Source of the DNA: Symsagittifera roscoffensis
Taxonomy: Eukaryota; Xenacoelomorpha; Acoela; Convolutidae
Direction: 5' to 3'
DNA length: 64,000 nt
NCBI RefSeq assembly: GCF_963678635.1
Contig: NC_087066.1
Location: 7,035,954 to 7,099,953, forward strand
Shown: positions 10,637-22,767 of the stretch, one piece after another
How positions within the stretch are numbered: position 1 is the first letter of the stretch
Layout of the letters: each line of letters begins with the position of its first letter
The notes under the pieces: generated by a model
What the model was told of the DNA's origin: nothing
Database searches by the model: none
What the model saw: the letters and a program-made list of their open reading frames with translations, nothing else
Position numbers and translations under genes: made by a program

Positions 10637-11165
10637 TTGTTCCGACTTTTGTAACGAAAGTAACGGAATATTTGTGCTCGGGGTGGGTTTTTTTCTTCAG
10701 ACAAACTTCGACTTTTTATCTAGCCATTTTTGACCGAACTTTTTTTTCATCATTCGAAAGCTATTGTTGTCCTAAGCTTAAATTCGAAAAGATATTTTAC
10801 CAGTGATCTTTTTTCTTTAAGTTATCGGGGTTTAAATATTGCCATTTTGGGCATTTTGGCCAATTTGGGACAATTAACGCGCGATATGTTTCGCGCTATA
10901 GACGCGTAAGCGAGATTTAATCCGTCTTATAAATAGTTCCAAATTGGTTCAAGGAAGATTATATGCCATATTTGATTTGTTATTAGGAGCAAAATTTATC
11001 ACTTTGTACGTAATATGGCGTGTGGAAGGATTTTTTCGCACAAAAATCTCAAATTAAAAAAAAATTATTTTTATTTTATTACATTTGAACTACTTTCAAT
11101 GTTATTACTGACCTTAAAAGGCAGTCGGAACATTCAGGGTCTCGCCCTGATTTGAGCAGTCTTGT
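10637..11165 (+). mobile_element. Helentron-like non-autonomous element (HINE-like), full-length copy
   Basis: About 529 bp with no coding capacity. The 5' end is TTGTTCCGACTTTTGTAACG, where ACTTTTGT and ACGAAAGT form a terminal hairpin. Near the 3' end AGTCGGAACA (11123-11132) is the inverted match of the 5' terminus. It is followed by a CAGGG/CCCTG hairpin and a conserved tail ending GAGCAGTCTTGTT. An internal CG-rich hairpin (GCGCGA/TCGCGC) sits near 10879-10896. Inverted repeats terminal at one end and subterminal at the other, with a 3' hairpin, match what is known of Helentron-associated elements. The autonomous partner is not in the window. Confidence 0.65.
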
Positions 11166-12152
11166 TTCATCTAATTTAGTAAAATATATCATAAACTGAT
11201 GGCACTGAACTTCTGTCTTTTGACTTAAAGTAAAACTGAACGAAGAAGGGAAGGTTTAAGGTTATCTGAAATATTTTTCTTCCATTACACAGCATTGCAA
11301 ATAGCATTTAATGTATCAATTCATTCAATGTCACCGGGGCCGATGTAAGCGCCTTATGTCGCTACCATCGCGACGCAAACGAGAAAAGCCGCGACTTTGC
11401 GCGACCCTAGAAAGAGCAGCGCGGCTTCGAGCAACACAAAGCGAGATAGATCGCGACTTTGGATGACTCAAGAAATATGGCGCAACTTTGGCGCGACCCA
11501 AAAGAAATAAGTCGGGGTTCTCGACCCGGGAACTGGGAACTGTTGTGAAAGGTTTGCGTTCTTTCGACAAGCAGAATTGCGTTTTGATGTTTTCACGACA
11601 ATGACCTTGAATGAAATGATACATTGAGTGTGGGAATAAACCGTTTAATGCAAGAAACAGTCGATAACGTACTGTCGATTTCAAGGAAAGGAACAAAGAA
11701 AAATATGTAAAAAGTCGGAACAATAAATGAGAGGAAATTTCAGATACTTTTTTGCTTTTTGCAATGATGAATGAATTACAGTCGCTTCCAAGATAGTAGC
11801 GGAAATCTATTGATTTGTTATCAATCAAAAGACACACCGGTTCATCACTTCCGGCAATGTTTGTTCAGAAACTTAATAAAAATAATAATTTTGTTTCATA
11901 CATAATAAAAATAATCATTACCTTGCCTCCTTCAACTAAAATTAAAATAAAATACATCAATTGTTTATCTTCGCCGGTCAATGATCCATATCATTTTAGA
12001 ACAAAACCGCTGAGAATTTAAACCTTTTGATCACTGGCTGTAAATTCGTTTGAAATAAAGCTTTGATGCTTTGAAAAAACTGAAAACTATCAAAACTCAA
12101 TTCATGTCGGAAATTATTTTTAAGGGGTATGTTCTAGAGTAAAAACCTCCGA
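11166..12152. other. no gene seen; GCGACY-rich stretch
   Basis: Positions 11335-11535 are unusually GC-rich for the window and repeat GCGACTTTG, GCGACCC and GCGCGACC. The same vocabulary is found at 21770-22325, 34305-37380 and 37465-37510. Minus-strand openness to 168 codons here looks like a by-product of that composition (low-complexity Arg/Ser-rich ending). The remainder (11536-12152) shows nothing I can name. Confidence 0.5.
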
Positions 12153-12445
12153 ATCCTAATCTTACTCTTATACTATCTAGTCTCAGGTTGTTTAACTAGT
12201 CTCTGCTAGGCTCAATAGATCTAGGGTATACTGGTTTATTGCGGCTGCTGAAGTGCTCGGGAGAGTCCAACTAATTTCTAAGTTAAATTCAAATCTCTCT
12301 GGTGCTGAAATTACAAGTAACTTCAGCACTTACAAATAAGTGGGTTGTTAGTTAGATGGATCATGATTGGTTAATATTAAATACTTTACATTGGTAAAAT
12401 ATCTAAATTATCCAATCATAAAATGTAGTCTAGATCAGGTTCCAT
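12153..12445 (-). repeat. truncated Gypsy LTR (~293 bp) carried by the duplication
   Basis: Same sequence as the outer 293 bp of the left LTR. The inner part, primer-binding site and body are missing. It is not a solo LTR made by LTR-LTR recombination, because the flank beyond 12445 is also copied. Confidence 0.9.
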
Positions 12446-12864
12446 ATTTCACAGATACATTCTAATTCAGTTCAATAAAAGGATTTACAATTCTTCCAAC
12501 CTTGTATCTTTGAACTTATAAATTTTTGGCAGAGCGGACGTTCACCTTCTATAAGGTTCTTCTAAGCGCCAATTTATTTGGATCAGTGGAAAGCTGTGTG
12601 AATTATGATGTAAGGTCAGATTAATGTCGGAAATAGGACTATCAAGCAGACAGATTTCAGCTCGAATCAGTTTAACTACTATGGTTTATATAGGTTTGGC
12701 AAAGGAATGCAATGGACTGCATGGCAGATAAACCATGGCAGCGAAACAAGACAGAGATGTAGCCATGCTGTCCTATCCGGTAATGCATGGAACTTTCGGG
12801 TGAGATGTCCTCGAAGATATTAATCCACATTATTCAATCTGGGAATGGGAGTCGGGGACTATTC

Positions 12865-12944
12865 TCATGGGCGAAGGACCACATGGGCGAAAGACTTATG
12901 GGCGAAGGGCGAAGGGCTGAAGGACTTATGGGCGAAGGTCGAAA
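12865..12944. repeat. short G-rich minisatellite, copy 2
   Basis: Copy of the 8484-8563 array at the duplication offset of 4381. Confidence 0.7.
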
Positions 12945-13256
12945 GTCAATTATTAAAATGAATCAATTTCCGTTCAACTAAAGGGAATTCAATGAAGAAA
13001 TATTTTGCTTCCTTTATAACGAAACATTTGAAATAAAAAAAAATTGTTCCGATTCGCCGGCGATCAGTGAAAATTTGAAAGTTTTGTATATTGCTATTGT
13101 TTTTTTATTCGGCCAATGTTAATATTAAGTCCCTGGAAATGTTTACTTTCTTTGAGATTTTCTTATTTTCTTTCTAAAAATTGAAATCTTTTGGCTGATT
13201 TTTAATTTCGCTCATTCATTCCTTCGCCTTTGAAGGATTACACCGTCATTTTTTTT

Positions 13257-14491
13257 CGCTTTATTATAATTAATATAATAATTATTATGATTGTGATTAC
13301 GATAATCAGCATTATAATTATGATCATTATGAATATTATGATTATTTTTATGTTCATTGTAGTCATGATTAATATTGTGATTGTTATTATGATTATTTTT
13401 ATGATTATGAGTATTATCAATAGTGTGTTAAGCGTTAATTTTTTAATGATTATTAGAATCATTGTGACTATTAATTTTATTTTGATTATCTTTATTATGA
13501 TTATGATTATGATAATTATGACTGGTATGATGATTTTTGTGATTTTTTTGATTTCCTCTATGTATATTATGATTATTATTATGATTGTTATGATTTTTAT
13601 GATTATGATTATTATGATCATTTTGTTTATTTTGATTAATTTTATAATTATGATCACTAGGCTTAAGATTTTTTCTATTATGAATATTATTATGATTATT
13701 ATGATTAGGATTATAATTATTATGATTTTGATTTATTGAATGAATACTATGACGATTATTATGATTTTTGTGGTTAGTTTATGATTTTTTTTATCATGAA
13801 TATGATTAATATGAATTAGATCATTATGATTATCCTGATTGTTATTAAGATTATTTTCATGATTTTGGTTATTATGATTATTTTTATGATTATTATGTTT
13901 ATTATTACGATTATTACGTCATATTTATAATTTTGATTAAAAAATGATTTATATATTTATCAATTTCCTAATTTTTGTTTTGATTATGATTTTTATGATT
14001 AAAATGACTCTTATGATTATCATGGTTATAATTACTTTTATTATGATTACTATTATTATGAATTATAATACGGTTTCCGCTATGATTACGATAGTGACCA
14101 TGATTAGTTTGATTGTGGTTAAAATGACTACTAATTTTTAAAAATATTTTCATTTATGCTTATAACTTACATGATTATGATGACTATCAGTATGAATATG
14201 ATTATGATTATTGTTATGATTAGGATGACTATTATGATTGTTTTTATGTTGATTAATATTTTTTTCTTCCTTATGTTTAATATTTTTATGATTATGATGA
14301 CTATCATTATGATTAGTACAATAATAAATAAATTATTATGATTATTATGATTATTATGATTATTACCATGGCTATTGATTTTTAAAAAAATTATGATTAT
14401 TATGATTATGATTGTTTCGATTATTATTATGAACCTGATTATTATAATAATTAGTATGATTATGATTAAAGTGATCACTAGCCCCAGCACA
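13257..14491. repeat. ATTATGATT-type low-complexity array, copy 2
   Basis: Second copy of the 8876-10110 array with only a handful of base differences. Such near-identity in a sequence type that normally mutates fast indicates a recent copying event. Confidence 0.9.
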
Positions 14492-14747
14492 AACATTCCA
14501 TCATTTTTTTCGTTTTCGACAAAGGAACAAAAAACTACTTGTCGCTGATTTGAAAAACATAACAGTTTCCCATGCAAACATCAAAAACGCTCGTATCACA
14601 GCCTTACTTGAAAAAAAAAACGAAAAACGAAAAAAAAATGTTTCGAAAATTTTTGCACCTTTTTTATACTTTTTTCAACAATAACAATAAAGTTTTATTC
14701 GCTCCCTGATTAGACGAGTTATTCTTTATATGTTGTTGTTAAAAGGA

Positions 14748-14965
14748 GTTTTTTAAGAGCAGATTCATTTTTGCTTCCTCTTTATTAATACTGAGTCGCA
14801 TTACCAAATATCACCAGACTAGTTTTTCTCAACAAGGTGGCAAAAAGTTTTTTACTGACGTTTTTTAAGAGCAGATTCATTTTTGCTTCCTCTTTATTAA
14901 TATTGAGTCGCATTACCAAATATTACCAGACTAGTTTTTCTCAACAAGGTGGCAAAAAGTTACTG
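14748..14965. repeat. 112-bp direct tandem repeat, two copies
   Basis: Copy 1 starts at 14748 and copy 2 at 14860, both opening with GTTTTTTAAGAGCAGATTCA. They differ at about two bases over the shared ~105 bp. No coding potential. Confidence 0.9.
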
Positions 14966-15945
14966 TCTTTTTTGAATGGAAATCACGAACTAATAGGACT
15001 TTAAAACAGCACTTCAAATACTTTTTTAGCAACTTGATTTGCAATGTATCAACTCTGATAAATTTCTATGCAAAATTTGGTCTCATCAGTTTTTTTTATG
15101 TCAAACCAAAGTTTTGTTTGTTTTGTCCGGATAATTGAAATCAGCATTGCATGACAATGTCTCAAATTGTTGAAAATTAGTTTTCAAGAATTTATTGGAC
15201 AAAGGCTTCATTTTTTCAATTAATTTCGACCTTCAAGCTGAGACTAATGAAAAATGGTTCTTAAATGTTTCGCTTTCTCCTTTTTATCTGCCCTTTGTAT
15301 TTTTAAATTAAAAAACGCGTTGCAGAAAGGTCTTATTGGATGATTTTCATGAGGGTGTGTGTTTCTTTGATTATTGCGTCTGAGACATTTGAACTGCTTT
15401 GAACTGTTTTGAATATCTGGCTAAAACTGATTGAACAGTTCTTCGAAGTTCCTGAGTTTGGGGGCATGACAAGTATGCATGAAAAGTAGAGAGAGAAATT
15501 TGCAAAAAAAAAATTGGAAGAAAACTAGTTTTTGAAAAATTTAATCAAATGTTCACAAAAAAATGTAAATAATTTATACCACAACCCATTCTCAAGACGC
15601 TAGAGCAGTTAGAAGTTTCAGGATTTTGCCCTACTATAATCAGCGATCTGTTTTATTACTCTAACTTACACATTTCAAACCATTGAAACGCAAACTATGA
15701 TTCGATCCACGTTTCAATCCTAGCAAAAAAAGCAATTTACCCATAGTGTTTGGTCACATATTTTTTTACATAATCAAGTTACTGAAAATTGAATTAGATC
15801 CTTATATCAAGCAAAAAAATGCCGCATAACTGCCATTACCGCGAAAGGAGGCCGGTCTTATAGACGAATAGTCCAAAAGCAGATATTGTTTAAATACAGA
15901 ACGATATATAAAACGCAAATCGGGCTGCTACGTACTGCGAGCCCG
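14966..15945. other. no gene seen
   Basis: AT-rich sequence with frequent stops in all frames. No domain-like peptide, tRNA fold or repeat that I recognise. Confidence 0.5.
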
Positions 15946-15946
15946 G

Positions 15947-16462
15947 GACAATTGTGCGGACAATTGTGCGCTGCCCCAAACTCGTTACTCAAGTTGTTTC
16001 CAAAACTCGCGCCGGTTTAGGCCCTTAGAAGAGACTTTTATCAATTACAATTCTCATTCTGATATTCTTGCTTCAAGGATCTGCTCAAGGACTCTTTCGG
16101 ATCTTGTTAACTACCCCCCCCCTATTGCAATAGGGGGGAATAGTTAACAAAGGTACAAAGTTCGTATATGCGTAACTATTCAATTCTTTCTTTATAGGGG
16201 GAGATTACAATGTACCATAAGGGGGAGGGGGGTAGTTAAAAAGATCCACTTTTTCTCCTGTTGCGGCCTTCTGCTCAATGATCCTTCTTCACTGAATATG
16301 AAAAATTAAACGAGTCTCTCATGGAATTTAAGCACCATAATTCAGTCGGTGAATCAGAGTTGAAAACACTTTTTTTTAGTTCGTATTAGATTAGCAAACG
16401 GAATGATTGACAAAGTCACCTCTGTTGAAAACGTACGCGCTTTTTATTAGCGCACAATTGTC
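15947..16462. mobile_element. candidate MITE with 14-bp inverted termini
   Basis: GACAATTGTGCGCT (15959-15972) has its reverse complement AGCGCACAATTGTC at 16449-16462. An extra copy of GACAATTGTGCG is at 15947-15958. The ~515 bp between has no ORF but contains a 43-base palindrome and a wider inverted repeat (16099-16249). No target duplication was recognised, so the call rests on the inverted termini alone. Confidence 0.45.
16106..16148. repeat. 43-base near-perfect palindrome with poly-C/poly-G arms
   Basis: GTTAACTA, a C run, CTATTGCAATAG, a G run and TAGTTAAC form a nearly uninterrupted inverted repeat. A second arm (GGGGGGTAGTTAAAAAGATCC, ending 16249) pairs with the outer side (GGATCTTGTTAACTACCCCC, starting 16099), giving nested alternative hairpins. 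A degenerate relative (GATCCCGCTCTTGTTAACAACC) is near 40555-40590. Confidence 0.85.
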
Positions 16463-17508
16463 GGCATTTAAATGTCAAAAAATCATCTTGCTATGTTCTC
16501 CGAGAACACCGAAGTCTCCTTTGGAGTAATTGACTTCTTCTATTTTGGGCTAAAATGATTGAGATTTTAAAATTCATTCTAAAATGATCGGTTTCAAGCT
16601 GCTGAAGCTTTCAAATGCTAAAATGAGTGAAACTGCAGTCGCGCACCTAAGACGCGTACCTGTTGCTAAATGGTTAGAATAAGCGAGCTAAAATGGATCC
16701 ACTTTATAATAAAAGCATTTCAAATGCCCCAAATTGAAAATTGTATAAATCCATTGGCTCACACTTTTCATATTATTTTCAATTTGCGGCATTTGAGATG
16801 ACCTCATCATGACGTTCCATTTGACGTAATCACAGTCGTAATGTCTGTTATGGTCACTTAGTTGCATAGATGTTTTAGTGGGATAAAAAAATTTGATACC
16901 TGATACTGATGAAATATTAGCGCAGGCGTGGGTTTTTGAATAAGTGCTTATCTTAAAGGTGAGCCCAGTTTCCATGCTCCCTCTTTGGTCCTTTTTTGGC
17001 GAGCCAGTAGACATCTAAGCTAATATGTACTTAACGCCCAGTAAGTTAAAATAAATTAAAGTACCATCTTTAATGCCATATCTAGCATTGAATGAAAAAA
17101 AAAATCTATAAAATCTAGCATTAATGGAAAAAAAAACTGCTTTAATATCAAACCTTAAATAAAAAAAGCTATAATCTAGCATTAATGGAAAAGAAAATGC
17201 TATAATATTCTACACATTTTGGAGAAAAATATGAAAAAGGATTCTGATTAAAATGATTAGTTGATAGTTAGCAGCTCATTTAGGGGGTTCCAAGGAGGTC
17301 TTTAGTCGTAGCTGCCATTTGTTCTTACAAAACCTTCGTTTTATTCAAGCAAAAGCAGAAGAATTTAGCACTATGTGAGTCATTCCTATTCAGGTGAAAT
17401 TTTCAACGCAACGCTGATCTATTTAATTGCTATTCATTGAAACACAAAAACGCCGTTTTTTTGCTATTTGCATATGGTTTATAAATTTGCAAGCAAAAAC
17501 TTGACACA
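16463..17508. other. no gene seen; short A-rich tandem repeat inside
   Basis: Positions 17060-17215 hold three or four imperfect copies of a TATAATCTAGCATTAATGGAAAAAA unit. A 108-codon minus-strand ORF at 16688-17014 has no recognisable domain and overlaps a locally repeated CCATTGGCTCACAC stretch, so it is not called. Confidence 0.5.
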
Positions 17509-17511
17509 ATT

Positions 17512-17645
17512 ATTTTTTGTTCCGACTTTTGAAGAAAAAGACGGAACATTTGTGCTCGGGGCGGTTTTTTTTCTTCAAACAAATTTCGACTTTTTAGATA
17601 GCAATTATGACGGAGACTTTTTTATCATTCACCTAAAGTTTTCCG
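17512..17645 (+). mobile_element. Helentron-like family, 5' fragment
   Basis: Begins TTTGTTCCGACTTTTG and follows the family for about 130 bp (GACGGAACATTTGTGCTCGGGG, CTTCAAACAAATTTCGACTTTTTAG). It stops before the internal hairpin. Confidence 0.65.
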
Positions 17646-18189
17646 CGGTACGAAACGTTGGTTGATGCGAAATTTGTTCAATTGTGATAGATAAGTTCAA
17701 CCTTATTAGCAAAATTTTGTTAAAAAATAGTTAAAATATATGAGAATAATTAGTTCTTGCTGCAAGATAATTCCACTACTTGATTTCAATTCCATAATTC
17801 CATTAGTGATTTCAATAACTTTTTAGATCACACGTCAGCACAAACGTTCAACTGAAACGCCCACCTTATGATTTGTATTCGATAAAATCAAATTAGCTGA
17901 TGGGCGAGTATATTGAATAAAACAGTGTACAACCTGTAAATAAAAGGTACAGTCACGGGACATTGAAGTTGCAAGTTCTTGATTTCATCAAAAAAACGAA
18001 CAGTTTTTTCTTCACGTTTTTGTCGATTTCTCAAAAACTTGAGAGCAAAATCGCAAAATTCGAGTTTTTTGGCGAAGGGTTTTTATCAAATGGCGGGCAT
18101 TTATTTTCTCTGATGAAAGTCAAGTTGTGGCCAATAGTGAAAATCAAGTCGAAAGTTGATACCAAAACGCCAGCCCCGCTGCTTCCAGC

Positions 18190-18650
18190 AACGTGTACCA
18201 AAACAGCAACGAAAGTTCATTATTGTGGTTTGGGCGTGTAGTGCCTTTCATGGTGCCAGGTGAATTCAAAAACTATATGAAAAATATATGGACTTTCAGA
18301 AAAGCATATGAACTTTGCTTTGTTGCAAACAGTTTGCAACCAATCATTGATTATTTTTATGGTGAGCCGTAAGTTTTCCAATGAGATTTACGCGACAATT
18401 TACAGGTCTGGACTTGCCAGAGTTTTTTGCCATGAATAATATAACCAGAACAACAAGGCCGGCTCAATTACCTGATTTGAACATTGTCGAGATTATATGG
18501 CTCTTTTGTAAGCAACGATTAAGAGGCTCCAGTCATCATTAAGAGGCTCCAGTCATGTAAGCAACGCTCTACCGGCTCTAGTCATCAATTATTCGCAATG
18601 TTCCAATATCTGTTCATGAGTTACTTCAAAAAAAACCTGGAAAAATGAAA
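18190..18650 (+). pseudogene. Tc1/mariner-type transposase relic (C-terminal part)
   Basis: The core at 18456-18541 reads RPAQLPDLNIVEIIWLFCKQ and ends in a stop soon after. PDLN(x)(V/I)E followed by a Trp is the hallmark around the third catalytic acidic residue of Tc1/mariner DDE/D transposases. Upstream, pieces such as VPFMVPGEFKNYM appear in another frame with stops between, so the gene is frameshifted. A local duplication of AAGAGGCTCCAGTCAT at 18528-18560 further disrupts the end. The N-terminal DNA-binding domain is not recognised and the inverted repeats of the transposon are not identified. Confidence 0.6.
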
Positions 18651-18659
18651 TAGAATTTT

Positions 18660-21386
18660 CCAAAAAAAAAAAATGCGTGAAGTTCAAAAAATGAAAGGCT
18701 ACATTACCAAGTACCAAGGCCTGATTCATTATTAAAAGAATTGAAAAATTGTATGAGGTTTGAAGTATTTAAATGTTCTTTTGTTTTAGTTTTTCTAATC
18801 ACTGAAAAAAAAAGTTGCAACTTCTAGGTCTGTTGCAAATTCTAGGACTGTATATAGCCTGTATAAATTCTACATAATATCTGAGTATAATCTGTATATA
18901 ATCTGGGTATAATCTATATCTAAATTGCCTCTGTTTGAAAAACGCAAAGCTCTCAAACACAAAACAAAATTACTTAACCGTGGCCAAAATTTAAGCCTTG
19001 AAAATCTGAACATAAATAGTTGCAAACTCGGACCTTAGGCTCTGTTTCCTTCAAACTTCCCGCCTGCAAAGTTTTCTATTATAACTATTCTGTTCACCTT
19101 ATCAGATTGTTTCAAAAAAAATTAAGGCCACGACAAACTTATTCTGTCTTCTTACTTAACCCTGTAGGGCTCCTCGATACTCAAAAAAATTGATAGTTAT
19201 GTGAAGTGATTTACTGAGAGGATAGTCTAAGAGCCGAAATATGGAAAATTGCAAAAGTCTAGACATAACTTTTTGAGCAGGGCGTGGGAAGAACAATTGA
19301 CAAAAAATTAAGTGCAATTATGCGGGAACAAAGCTGAAATGTTTCCAATCTTTCCAATTAGAATATACGGGAAAAAAAAAGTTACGCAACTAATTAACTG
19401 AAAAAATAATTTCCATTAGCAAAATTATATTCAGGTTTCTTTAGGATAGTAGCTAAAAACTTGGCTTTGGTTGACGCAATTGTTTATCCTAAATCAAACC
19501 GTTTTGTGGTACAAAAAATTGAAATGAAATTCAAAACGCATTTTCATTTCTAAAAACTACCTTTTTGTCATATTGATTTAAAGGTCTTACTCTGTGTTTT
19601 TTTGTAATACTGTGCACAAAAAATTACCTGAGACCAAAAAGTCAAAAAAAATCCAAATGAAAACTTTACGTACTTACTGGTAGAATATGGTTCGAAAATT
19701 CCTCATTTTAGTAATCCGAATGATTATTTCAAAGGCTTAATTAATGACTATTTTGCAATGTATTTTTATCAAACATTTTCAGTTATGGTCAAGGAAATTC
19801 AAAGAATCATACAAACAGTTTGGTTGCAATACTTTATTTCTCCAGTATATTAATTGATATGTAATAAACTCATTGCATTTTTTCCAAGTATTTTGTAGAG
19901 TAAGGGAAAAGTTGAGCGCAGTGTTTTCAGCTCATAGAAGCCAATTTTGGTCGAACAGTCCCTCTCGGCCGTTAGGTTTATGAAATAAATCGAACCAAAA
20001 ACAATTTTGGGATTTAGAACGCTGTCAAATACTTTTGAATTCAAGTATTTCAAACTGTTTCTTGAGCAAATAATTGAGTAGGCTCGCAATTAAGTTTATT
20101 GGTTTTAGCAAACCCTATCAATTCTGGTAGAAAGTTTCGATTGAGGAAATTCTACGAAATTTGGGGCTGTGCTCGAACGCGAGGCGACCTTCTTTCGACT
20201 TAAATCTCGCAATAAATAGTGGACCTTGTACCAGGAATTAGCGAAAAGTTTCTACAATAATAGTAATCAACACACAAACAACCGACAATCACGTCAATAA
20301 TGATAATTTAATACAACCATTCAGACTTTATTCTAACCTTATAATCAGTAACTTTGGCTATCTGAATGTTTTCGGAATTGTTAACTATTCATTATTAAAG
20401 TTACGATTTTGAATTTCTATGGAAGCTGAAGTTAGGCTCCGTAATTGGAATATTGTTTGTTTTTGAACTGGATCTTAGTTTTCACTTTAGTTGAATGCAG
20501 ATGGTGCGACCATAATAGATCCAAAAGAGCCACTTCTAAATAACAACCAAAGACATTTTTTATGCTCAACTATTTGCTGGTCAAAAAGAGCGAATTGTAT
20601 CAAACTGTTATCGGAAGACGAAGTGAAATTTTGATGTTGAAAAAGAAAACAAAATAACTAGAAGGAAGTATAAGTAAAGACCAAACAGATACAATTCGAT
20701 ACATCAGTTTAGTTTTGGTTTTGATTTCCAGGAATTTCCGGTGAATTAATTTTATACCTTTTATTTATTTATTTATATATTTATTTACAAAACCGTAAAT
20801 TGAACAGGAAACTCTCACTCGCTTTATGATAAGAGGTCAGCAACTTTGACAACAAAGCAGTTCAAAAAAACTCAATGGATAAAAAATATTGCTTGTGCTT
20901 GACCAAAAAATTTCTAGTTTTTTTTTCATGTGTCTGCACTTGAAGTTTAAAAGAAAAACTTGAGAATTGCACGTTTTAAAAATGTAATTGATGTAACAGT
21001 GAGAATAAGCTAACAAAAACTCGTCTGTTTAAACTAAGTAACTGTAACTTTTTGGATCAATCTCTCAATTCCCCCCCCCCCCGCCATGTGACCTACCGTA
21101 GAATGCCCTCCCAAAGCATGTATTAAATCTGAAAATTGATTCTGTCTAAGATATGCATTTTATGAAATCACGCAAATTTTATTGGTTTCTACATTTTTGT
21201 ATGCCGTATTGCATTTGTTTTGCTGGTAATTGCTTAGATTAAGATTATAAATCAATTCTTTTCAGAAAAACTCTTACATTTGAATGAATCTAGGCTAATC
21301 TCAAAGTTTGTTCATGGAAAATGCATATCTTCTCCTCTCTAATTTGATTTTGGTGGGATTTTACAATTGATTCGTTTTTTTTGCCC
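18660..21386. other. no gene seen
   Basis: AT-rich sequence with short ORFs only. It contains a TTTA microsatellite at 20762-20788 and a 12-base C run at 21071-21082. The C run is followed by CCATGTGACCTACCGTAGAATG, which recurs near 33181-33205 and marks a further dispersed repeat. Confidence 0.5.
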
Positions 21387-21682
21387 AAGTTTTTTTCAAT
21401 TAACCTCAACCGCCACTAATTTGTTTTGTTTGAATTTTACAATTTTCTTCTATGAAAAATACATGATAACCATTTTTTCTATAAACTCCATATGTGAAAA
21501 ATTTTTGATTTTCTAATTTTGACAATCATTTTGACAAGTTATTTTCAGTTAACCGCAACCTCCACTAATTTGTTTTGTTTGAATTTTACAATTTTCTTCT
21601 ATGAAAAATACATGATAACCATTTTTCCATAAACTCCATATGTGAAAAATTTTTGATTTTCTAATTTTGACAATCATTTTTC
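21387..21682. repeat. 149-bp direct tandem repeat, two copies
   Basis: The landmark CCACTAATTTGTTTTGTTTG starts at 21413 and again at 21562. The copies share about 140 bp with few differences, including AAAAATACATGATAACCA and ATGTGAAAAATTTTTG. Non-coding. Confidence 0.9.
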
Positions 21683-21769
21683 TTGTGTGGACGTCAAAGC
21701 GGAAAATTAGGCGATAATTCAATTCCTAATAAAGTCAAACAAGCTTAAAACAAGTTGCACAAAAGTTCT

Positions 21770-22325
21770 TCGGTCGCGCAAAACGCAACATACCTATTTT
21801 GAGTTGCAATGGCCGCAACATACCTTTTTTGGGTCGCGCAAAGTTGCAACATTTCTGTTTTGGGTCGCGCAAGGTGGGTCACTCGTAGTTGCAAGCCATT
21901 CATTTTTAGCCGCAATGGTCTCAACATACTTTTTTGGGCCGCGCAAAGTTGCAACAAATCTGTTTTGGGTCAAGTAATGTAGCGCAAATTTCTTCGGTCA
22001 GTCAAAGTTGCAAACCATTCATTTTTATCCGTAATGATCTCAACACACATTTTTGGGTCTCGCAAAGTTGCAACATATCTGTTTTGAGTCAAGTAATGTA
22101 GCGCAAATTTATTCGGTCACTCAAAGTTGCAAACCATTCATTTTTAGCCGTATTGATCTCAACACACATTTTTGGGTCGCGCAAAGTTGCAACATATCTG
22201 TTTTGAGTCAAGTAATGTAGCGCAAATTTATTCGGTCACTCAAAGTTGCAAACCATTCATTTTTAGCCGCAATGGTCTCAACATACTTTTTTGGGTCGCG
22301 CAAAATTGCAGCATATCTGTTGCCA
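21770..22325. repeat. 119-bp satellite array (GCGCAAAGTTGCAAC family)
   Basis: TGTTTTGRGTCAAGTAATGTAG starts at 21961, 22080 and 22199, giving a 119-base period; degenerate units precede it back to 21770. Each unit holds two or three submotifs of the type TCGCGCAAAGTTGCAAC or TCACTCAAAGTTGCAAAC, so the unit itself arose from a shorter ~30-40 base repeat. A Helentron-like 3' fragment begins where the array ends. Confidence 0.85.
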
Positions 22326-22540
22326 TAAGTGATTTGTTAGTAGGAGCGAATTTTCTTACTTTGTTTTTTATATGGCGTGTGGAGATGATTTTTTAAAAAA
22401 GTTTCAATTGGAAAAATTTTATTTTTTTTATTTTATTACATTCAAACTTTTTCATGTTATTAGTGCTCAGTAGGCCGAATGTAACCCAGAAGGCAGTCGG
22501 ATCATTGAGCGCTTCGTCCTGATACGAGAATTCTTGTTAT
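22326..22540 (+). mobile_element. Helentron-like family, 3' fragment
   Basis: Contains family landmarks in order: ATAAGTGATTTGTTAGTAGGAGCGAA, TATATGGCGTGTGG, AAGGCAGTCGGATCATTG, a CTTCG-centred hairpin and GATACGAG..TCTTGTT. The 5' half is missing. Confidence 0.65.
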
Positions 22541-22767
22541 TCTTTTGCTCAGTTAACATTTTATTCGAAACTCATGTTAAGGTTTTCAAGGTTGTTGACG
22601 ACAGGTTATTCTTGTGTTCACTTTGGTACTAAAATACAAGCACATTTTTTCTGTTCAATAGATGTTCTATAAGATGTTAGCTTATTTTTTTTTTTTGGTA
22701 TTCGTCATGGCTTACTATTTATTATATTCATATTCAACCTATTCATTATTTCTACAATGACTCAAAC

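Larger units (their letters stand above)
12153..14690. repeat. segmental duplication, copy 2 (2.54 kb)
   Basis: Near-identical partner of 7772-10309. It starts abruptly inside an LTR and so carries only a truncated LTR (12153-12445, minus orientation) with no retrotransposon body. The duplication must therefore post-date insertion of the left Gypsy element. Confidence 0.95.

Noticed and set aside
11331-11837. 168-codon minus-strand ORF
   Set aside because: Its C-terminal half is a low-complexity product of the GCGACY-rich patch and the rest shows no domain.
12153-12445. Solo LTR from LTR-LTR recombination
   Set aside because: It is truncated and continues into the same 2.2 kb flank as the left element, so it came with the segmental duplication.
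16688-17014. 108-codon minus-strand ORF
   Set aside because: No motif, no conservation evidence, overlaps a local repeat.
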